NCBI GenBank assembly: GCA_023228995.1
Contig: JALOAD010000066.1
Span: 1-16,191, forward strand
Source: JALOAD01 sp023228995 [NCBI: Candidatus Muiribacterium halophilum]
GTDB taxonomy: Bacteria > Muiribacteriota > Muiribacteriia > Muiribacteriales
Direction of reading: 5' to 3'
DNA length: 16,191 bases
Shown here: positions 1-4,151 of the stretch, piece by piece
How positions within the stretch are numbered: position 1 is the stretch's first letter
How the letters are laid out: every line of letters begins with the position of its first letter
The notes under the pieces: model-generated
The model's database searches: none
What the model saw: the letters and a program-made list of their open reading frames with translations, nothing else
What the model was told of the DNA's origin: nothing
Made by a program: the position numbers and the translations under genes

Positions 1-14
1 TTGGTTTTAAGAAC

Positions 15-39
15 TTTATTATGAGTTTTTCATAATAAA
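15..39. repeat. AT-rich 10-bp hairpin
   Basis: A perfect 10-bp inverted repeat (15-24 with 30-39, loop GTTTT) lies downstream of the MNT gene. A second imperfect inverted repeat, 43-51 with 65-73, follows it. There is no clear T-run on the minus-strand side, so calling it a terminator is only a possibility. The rest of 1-167 holds no gene that I can see. Confidence 0.35.
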
Positions 40-125
40 TAATTTTAGAAAATAACTTAATATTTTTCTAAAAAATCGATTAATAATATAATATTGGGAT
101 TTTATATGAATTTTTCAACAGCCTC

Positions 126-146
126 CACCGGTTTGACCCCCAGATT
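126..146. repeat. GACCCC-type intergenic repeat, copy 1
   Basis: CACCGGTTTGACCCC at 126-140 is followed directly by CAGATT. The same 15-mer recurs at 2570-2584, and GACCCCCAGATT recurs at 2610-2621. The copy lies 21 bp beyond the stop codon of the minus-strand MNT gene. Such GGGGTC-containing intergenic repeats are typical of REP-like dispersed elements. That class assignment is an inference. Confidence 0.6.
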
Positions 147-167
147 GTAGATTGCATATTTGATAAA

Positions 168-467
168 TCAAAGACTTACTCCGTTTTTTTTGATTTCTTC
201 TAAAAATCCAGATGGATCATTTCCGTCCAATAATAAAATTGGTTCAATTCTATTATCAATATTTCTTCTTAATCTATACAGATTCAATTCCTGTTCAAGA
301 AAATCACCATAAAAATCCTTTAATATAACTGCTATATCAATATCGCTATTTTCATTATATTTTCCGGTAACAAAAGAACCAAATAAAAAGACTTCAGATC
401 CAGAAATTTTTTCTTTAACCAGTTTAGCATATTCTCTGGCCTTTTCTATAGCTTTGATTTTATCCAT
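168..467 (-). CDS. MNT-type nucleotidyltransferase, probable antitoxin
   Basis: This 99-residue protein carries the minimal nucleotidyltransferase signature GSX10DXD: G30-S31, ten residues, then D42-I-D44. E75 in RIEPILL sits where the third acidic metal ligand is expected. It has the usual length of MNT-domain proteins. In characterised MNT/HEPN modules the MNT protein is the antitoxin and can AMPylate its HEPN partner, so the same role is inferred here. The start ATG overlaps the 3' end of the HEPN gene by 22 bp. It has an internal Shine-Dalgarno (AGGAA, minus strand of 476-480) eight bases upstream, which suggests coupled translation. The family is clear, but whether this protein is an active antitoxin is not shown. 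Confidence 0.85.
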   Translation of the reverse strand: MDKIKAIEKAREYAKLVKEKISGSEVFLFGSFVTGKYNENSDIDIAVILKDFYGDFLEQELNLYRLRRNIDNRIEPILLLDGNDPSGFLEEIKKNGVSL

Positions 468-832
468 TCAAGAAATTCCTTTGTTGATTTTATTAAAAAA
501 TCACATTTTTCTTTAGTTAAAGATTTAAACAATTTATCCTTATATGTTGGATATCTTGCTTCAATATTTAATGGATTCAACAAATCCAGTAAATCTTTTT
601 GCTCTTCACTTAAAATTGTATAAATTTCAGATTTTTCAGCTAATAAAATCAAATTATGAACAAAAGGAGGCTGACCTTTTTTTTCTTTTATATAATAAGC
701 CTTTAATATTTTTTCAACACTTTGATGACACATAAAACCAACATATAAATATTTACCGCCATTCAGCATTAAAAGAGCAGTATCAAAATCATATTCAGAT
801 AAATCTGTCCAATATCTTATTTTTTCTGTCAT
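446..832 (-). CDS. HEPN-domain protein, partner of MNT nucleotidyltransferase
   Basis: The 128-residue protein matches the PF05168-type HEPN domain. Features seen are an N-terminal helix with Y/W residues, the helix FMCHQSVEKILKAYY (residues 33-47), VHNLILLAE (58-66), and a late ARYPTY segment (92-97). It is the first gene of a two-gene unit with the MNT protein, the arrangement of HEPN/MNT toxin-antitoxin modules. The RX4-6H ribonuclease motif of toxic HEPN proteins is not visible: R93 is followed by YPTYK and no histidine. The protein may therefore act differently, or only bind nucleic acid or nucleotide. There is no Shine-Dalgarno before the ATG. An extended -10 box ends six bases upstream, so the mRNA may be leaderless. 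Confidence 0.82.
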   Translation of the reverse strand: MTEKIRYWTDLSEYDFDTALLMLNGGKYLYVGFMCHQSVEKILKAYYIKEKKGQPPFVHNLILLAEKSEIYTILSEEQKDLLDLLNPLNIEARYPTYKDKLFKSLTKEKCDFLIKSTKEFLEWIKSKL

Positions 833-838
833 ATATTA

Positions 839-868
839 ATTATACCATACTCACAAATAAAACGGCAA
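839..868 (-). promoter_or_regulatory. Extended -10 promoter of the HEPN/MNT pair
   Basis: On the minus strand TGGTATAAT occupies 847-839, a perfect -10 with the extended TGn. A TTGCCG -35-like hexamer lies at 868-863 with an 18-bp spacer. The expected transcription start falls at or within a base or two of the ATG at 832, leaving no room for a Shine-Dalgarno sequence. Confidence 0.6.
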
Positions 869-960
869 TTATCGGTTACTTCAAAAACCTCAATTCAGAA
901 ATCAAGTTTTAACTTTGTTATCATAGTTACTATCCTAGGCCGGGATCTGGTTTTGAACCC

Positions 961-990
961 GTGAAAAGTGAATAGTGAGTAGTGAAAAGT
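961..990. repeat. GTGAAAAGTGA-type repeat, left copy
   Basis: The stretch is built from short GTGAAAAGT and AGTGA words: GTGAAAAGTGAATAGTGAG at 961-979, then TAGTGAAAAGT. A related copy at 15958-15980 lies on the same strand. It sits in the 280-bp gap between the divergent HEPN and 408-residue genes and encodes nothing obvious. Confidence 0.55.
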
Positions 991-1072
991 CATATAGTCG
1001 AGAAGTAGAAATATCTTTATTTTGCTTATTATAAATCAGTTTTTGATAGTCATATTATTATTTAATTTCATG

Positions 1073-1105
1073 TGTTATAATATTTTTAATAATTCAACAG
1101 AAGGA
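1073..1105 (+). promoter_or_regulatory. Promoter and ribosome binding site of the 408-residue gene
   Basis: TGTTATAAT at 1073-1081 is an extended -10 element with a perfect TATAAT. No convincing -35 is present at the right distance. AGAAGGA at 1099-1105 is a Shine-Dalgarno seven bases before the ATG at 1113. Initiation about 7 bp after the -10 would give a leader of roughly 25 nucleotides. Confidence 0.55.
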
Positions 1106-1112
1106 AATAATT

Positions 1113-2339
1113 ATGTATAAATTAAAAAATGATTCATTAGATAATAAAAAAAAAAATACAGATGATCCTATATTTATAAACATAAAAACACAGGAAATAT
1201 GTAAATTAGATACTCCTTCTATAGTAAATAAGAACACTTACAAAATCGAAAAAAATAGCAAAAAATTAACAATAAGTTTATATAAAAACAATGGAGATGA
1301 TTTTAATTGTTTCTTCCTTAAAATAAAAAAAGAGAAAGATTTTAATTTTATCGATTCTGATAAAAATGAAATTAATGAAATTTTACGAAGAGCTAATGAT
1401 AATATTTTTGAGTGTATTTTAGAAAAATTAAAAAATTATGATCACTTAAAATATGGAATGACAGAAACAAAGAAGAATGAAATAATAAATCATTATCTTT
1501 TTAAACCACATTCTGAAGTTGTTTTAACATTTTTAACATTAGTGTTTGAATATGGTTGGAATAAAAATCTAGATGAAAAAAATAGCGGAAATAATTCTCA
1601 ATGGCCAAGAAAGAACGACGAAAAATGGAATCAAAATTTTTTTGAAAATGGTGCAAAAGCAATTATGTTTGAATTTCAGTTACCTAATAATGAATTTACA
1701 GAAGCTTTTTTTGGTAAAAAAGGTGAAAATAATGATGAACCTTATTCTTTTTTAAAGCCACAGAAAAATTGGTCGCAGTTTGATGCTTTTTATATAGATA
1801 AGGAAAATAATAACTACATCTTCTATGAAGCTAAATTAACTTCAGATATTGATAGTAAAACTACTAAATACTCTATGATCAATCAGATTCAAAGAAACCT
1901 TGAAGCTATTTATCATTTTTATAAAAATTTAAAATCAGGAAATATAACAACAGATAAAGATAAACTTAAATATATCTTTATTTGCCCTAGAGAATACTTT
2001 GAATGTAACGCTAGATATTATGCACATTTCTTTGATAATAATAAAAAATTTAAAATAGGCGATTTTATTAGAAACTTTGAAAGAATTTACTTAAAAACAA
2101 TTTTAACAAATATAGAAAATGGAGATTGTGAAAAACTTAAAACATTCCATGATGAAATAAATGCTTTTAAAGACTTTTTAAAAGATAATCTAACTATAGA
2201 ACTGAAATTTTGGGAAGATTATTTGGATCTAAATAATAATTCATGTGTTTTCAAAAATGAAGAGGGTAAAATCACTGATGAAAACAAAAAATATAGTGAA
2301 ATCCTTTATAACCGTTTTAAAGAAGCTGCTTATGATTAA
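1113..2339 (+). CDS. Unrecognised protein with candidate PD-(D/E)XK nuclease core
   Basis: I do not recognise the family of this 408-residue protein. Residues 221-241 (SQFDAFYID... then YIFYEAKL) match the PD-(D/E)XK pattern: D224 on one strand, a turn, then E239-A-K241 on the next. The following helix carries NQIQRNLEAIYHFY (257-270), similar to the QxxxY-type helix after the core in RecB/Cas4-like nucleases. E135 in an upstream helix could be the additional acid. An acidic, Lys/Asn-rich N-terminus (1-100) looks poorly ordered. There is no signal peptide or membrane segment. The gene is divergent from the HEPN/MNT pair, convergent with the DUF4160/DUF2442 pair and has its own promoter, so it appears to be a stand-alone unit. 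An A11 run at codons 12-15 could make it slip. A nuclease or defence role is an inference from one motif and the neighbourhood. Confidence 0.6.
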   Translation: MYKLKNDSLDNKKKNTDDPIFINIKTQEICKLDTPSIVNKNTYKIEKNSKKLTISLYKNNGDDFNCFFLKIKKEKDFNFIDSDKNEINEILRRANDNIFECILEKLKNYDHLKYGMTETKKNEIINHYLFKPHSEVVLTFLTLVFEYGWNKNLDEKNSGNNSQWPRKNDEKWNQNFFENGAKAIMFEFQLPNNEFTEAFFGKKGENNDEPYSFLKPQKNWSQFDAFYIDKENNNYIFYEAKLTSDIDSKTTKYSMINQIQRNLEAIYHFYKNLKSGNITTDKDKLKYIFICPREYFECNARYYAHFFDNNKKFKIGDFIRNFERIYLKTILTNIENGDCEKLKTFHDEINAFKDFLKDNLTIELKFWEDYLDLNNNSCVFKNEEGKITDENKKYSEILYNRFKEAAYD

Positions 2340-2368
2340 TGTTTGACTCAATGTTTTGTTTATGCCTT

Positions 2369-2468
2369 GTTCACGGAGTGGACAATAACTTGGTTAAACG
2401 AAGTTTAAGCAATAACTTTTTTATCGAGGATGAAAAATAACTTGTTTGTCGCAGGCGAACAATAACAG
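2369..2468 (+). repeat. Four-unit tandem hairpin array, copy 1
   Basis: Four units of about 25 bp each form a short hairpin closed by a C-NNN-G triloop and followed by AATAACTT (AATAACAG after the last). The stems are 2369-2374/2378-2383 (loop GGA), 2394-2399/2403-2408 (GAA), 2420-2425/2429-2434 (GAG) and 2444-2450/2454-2460 (GCA). Stem sequences differ between units but still pair, with G-T wobbles, as expected if structure is conserved. The array begins 29 bp after the stop of the 408-residue gene, so it will be in its transcript and may end it. An inverted-orientation relative lies at 15759-15858. Confidence 0.7.
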
Positions 2469-2533
2469 CACTTCTAATCTATTTCAATCAAACTAACAAA
2501 AAATCTGTTGATTCACCAAAAAACCAAAATTCA

Positions 2534-2565
2534 GCATTAATGCGGGATTTCAAAGATTAATGCGT
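2534..2565. repeat. ATTAATGCG direct repeat with palindrome
   Basis: GCATTAATGC at 2534-2543 is a perfect 10-bp palindrome. ATTAATGCG occurs at 2536-2544 and again at 2557-2565. It sits between the hairpin array and the GACCCC repeats. No function can be assigned. Confidence 0.35.
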
Positions 2566-2569
2566 TATG

Positions 2570-2621
2570 CACCGGTTTGACCCCTATATTTTCGACCCCT
2601 ATATTTTCTGACCCCCAGATT
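2570..2621. repeat. GACCCC-type intergenic repeat, expanded copy 2
   Basis: CACCGGTTTGACCCC at 2570-2584 is identical to the copy at 126-140. Here it is followed by two further units of 15-16 bp, TATATTTTCGACCCC and TATATTTTCTGACCCC. The segment then ends in CAGATT, as copy 1 does. The end touches the stop codon of the DUF2442 gene. Compared with copy 1, the element differs by two extra GACCCC units. Confidence 0.65.
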
Positions 2622-2863
2622 CAAATAACTTTTATAAGATTCGTTACTGAAATGTCTTCGTCTATGTCTGGAAAATGAACTCCAATTCCACCACCAATAA
2701 ATCTGTAATTCATTTTCTGTGTTTCTGTGGCTTTTTCAAGTTTCGGGAAATATCTGAGTGGTACTCCGATTTCTCTATCATCATCCAGAATAAAGATTAT
2801 TTTCTGATCAATAAATTTTATTTCTTTTGCTATTAATTCTTTATTTATTGGTAAAATATTCAT
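2621..2863 (-). CDS. DUF2442 domain protein
   Basis: The 80-residue protein has the DUF2442 (PF10387) pattern. A central strand-rich segment ends in VPLRYFPKLEKAT (residues 34-46), followed by a C-terminal FPDIDEDISVTNLI (64-77), the family's hallmark. The Shine-Dalgarno AGGAG (minus strand of 2873-2869) lies five bases before the ATG. The start overlaps the end of the DUF4160 gene by 23 bp, so the two are translated from one short mRNA. DUF4160/DUF2442 pairs recur in bacterial accessory regions and look like toxin-antitoxin pairs. I do not know their biochemical function, and which partner might be toxic cannot be told from sequence. Confidence 0.85.
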   Translation of the reverse strand: MNILPINKELIAKEIKFIDQKIIFILDDDREIGVPLRYFPKLEKATETQKMNYRFIGGGIGVHFPDIDEDISVTNLIKVI

Positions 2864-3083
2864 TCCAACTCCTGATAAAATCGGATTTTTTTATATTTAT
2901 AATGTGTAAAATATTATTAATTTCTTTTGCTGAAAATCCGTAATTTTTTGCAATATCAATATTATCCAGCCATATCTTCCCATATTTGTCGTCTTTTTCG
3001 ACATGAATATGTGCAGGCTCATTATTCTCATTACTGAAGAAAAAAAATCTATATCCTTTTTCTCTAAAAATTGTTGGACTCAT
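2841..3083 (-). CDS. DUF4160 domain protein
   Basis: The 80-residue protein is a near-textbook DUF4160 (PF13711): SPTIFREKGYRFFFFSNE at the N-terminus (residues 2-19), then PAHIHVEKDD (23-32) and a C-terminal helix ending in ..IRSWNEYF. The conserved HIHV histidines are intact, so it is not obviously degenerate. It precedes and overlaps the DUF2442 gene. There is no Shine-Dalgarno before the ATG. An extended -10 ends six bases upstream, the same geometry as the HEPN gene, so the mRNA may be leaderless. The family assignment is firm. A toxin-antitoxin role is inferred from pairing, size and overlap. Confidence 0.87.
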   Translation of the reverse strand: MSPTIFREKGYRFFFFSNENNEPAHIHVEKDDKYGKIWLDNIDIAKNYGFSAKEINNILHIINIKKSDFIRSWNEYFTNK

Positions 3084-3089
3084 AATTTA

Positions 3090-3118
3090 ATTTTATCAAT
3101 ATATTTTTTTTTAGTAAA
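3090..3118 (-). promoter_or_regulatory. Extended -10 promoter of DUF4160/DUF2442 with poly-A spacer
   Basis: On the minus strand TGATAAAAT occupies 3098-3090 (TGn plus TAAAAT). TTTACT at 3118-3113 matches TTGACA at four of six positions with a 17-bp spacer. The spacer begins with nine consecutive A bases (3112-3104). The predicted transcription start is at the ATG at 3083. Confidence 0.5.
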
Positions 3119-3241
3119 ATTATAAAACAAAAAAAGTGATTGTTAAAAGAAAAATCAGGATTCCTGCTTCTCTCCTCACGGTTCCTATAGTCACGATCTA
3201 TCCTTATATTTTTCTAACATATAATTTTTTTTATTTCAAAA

Positions 3242-3273
3242 GTCAAAAATCAAGGTCCGACCCCAATATTGAC
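3242..3273. repeat. GACCCC-type motif, copy 3, in a weak inverted repeat
   Basis: GGTCCGACCCC (3254-3264) lies inside an inverted repeat, GTCAA at 3242-3246 with TTGAC at 3269-3273. It is seven bases beyond the stop of the GIY-YIG gene. It may be a diverged member of the repeats at 126 and 2570, or a weak transcript end. The remainder of 3119-3279 shows nothing else. Confidence 0.35.
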
Positions 3274-3279
3274 AAAAAT

Positions 3280-4128
3280 TTATTTGGATATAATTTCTTT
3301 GAGTTTTTTTCCGTCTTTGTTTTTCCACTCTATCCAGCCGTTGGAATTGGAGCCTCTGATTACTCCTGCTGCTGTGCTTGGTGAACTGAATATATAATCT
3401 TTTGTGAAATGGTATAGATTATCGTTTTTTTCTTTTTTTAATATTTCTTTCTGTATTAACTTGTCTCTTGTTTTTTTTATAAAATCATGTGCACTTTCTG
3501 TTATATAGTCAGTTATTGTCGAGCCTTTCAGAACAACAAGCCCTTCTTCTGTGTATTCTCCACTTGCTAGAGCATTTTTGCATTTGCAATATAATATATC
3601 AGATGAATTTGTTGAATTACTATCTTTTACAGCTTTTTCAAAAACCGAAAATCCTAAAGTTGAGAGTAATAATCTTATATCATTAAAGTAATCATCAATA
3701 TCAGTCTTGATAGTCTCTGGAATTACAGATTCTTTAGTAGTATTTGAGTTCACAATAGTATATCTGTCACATTCAGTTGCCATTTTGATCATAATATGTT
3801 CAAGATATTTAACATGTGATTTCATGAAACCATCATCAACTTTTGAAACAAAGATAATAGCCTTATTCCAGAAATCTTTTTTATTATTATGATGCTTTAA
3901 TCTATCATAGCAGTTCTCAGACTCACCAATATAGCACTCTTCATTATCTTCTCCACCAATCAGGAAGTAAACACCAGGTTTTTTAAGTTCAGGAATACTA
4001 TCTGCACTCTCAAACTTAGCTCTTGGTATATAAATACCTTTAATAGTCCTTGAAGTAATCTCAATCTTCTTAACTCCAACAGGATTACCGTCAGGAAGAA
4101 AAATCTGAATAGTCTTAGCAGTAGCCAT
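3280..4128 (-). CDS. GIY-YIG nuclease-family protein with C-terminal DUF4357
   Basis: This 282-residue protein has a GIY-YIG core at about residues 50-115: GVY at 52-54, CYIGESE at 65-71 (YIG 66-68), the catalytic-type R76 in YDRLKHH, and E110 in YLEHIMI as the metal-binding glutamate. All key positions are present, so it may cut DNA. The C-terminus carries DUF4357 (about 200-280), with FTKDYIFSSPSTAAG and the conserved SNGWIEWK. A Shine-Dalgarno AGAGG precedes the ATG, and the gene starts 23 bp after res. It is the last gene of the mod-res operon. GIY-YIG/DUF4357 proteins are often found beside restriction-modification genes, but their role there is not established. It could add nicking or be an accessory modifier. 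Confidence 0.88.
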   Translation of the reverse strand: MATAKTIQIFLPDGNPVGVKKIEITSRTIKGIYIPRAKFESADSIPELKKPGVYFLIGGEDNEECYIGESENCYDRLKHHNNKKDFWNKAIIFVSKVDDGFMKSHVKYLEHIMIKMATECDRYTIVNSNTTKESVIPETIKTDIDDYFNDIRLLLSTLGFSVFEKAVKDSNSTNSSDILYCKCKNALASGEYTEEGLVVLKGSTITDYITESAHDFIKKTRDKLIQKEILKKEKNDNLYHFTKDYIFSSPSTAAGVIRGSNSNGWIEWKNKDGKKLKEIISK

Positions 4129-4151
4129 ATTAAACCTCTAAAAATTATATT

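Noticed and set aside
51-58. Single AATAACTT as a third member of the hairpin array family
   Set aside because: An 8-mer of this composition is expected a few times by chance in a window this AT-rich, and the flanking hairpin spacing does not match the arrays.
2369-2468. Hairpin array as a CRISPR array or integron attC site
   Set aside because: The constant part is only about 8 bp, units are about 25 bp, and there are no cas genes or integrase. The attC core pair (RYYYAAC with GTTRRRY) is not present in the right arrangement.
3136-3384. Plus-strand 82-residue reading frame
   Set aside because: It overlaps the conserved DUF4357 end of the GIY-YIG gene on the other strand, has no family features and is a shadow frame.
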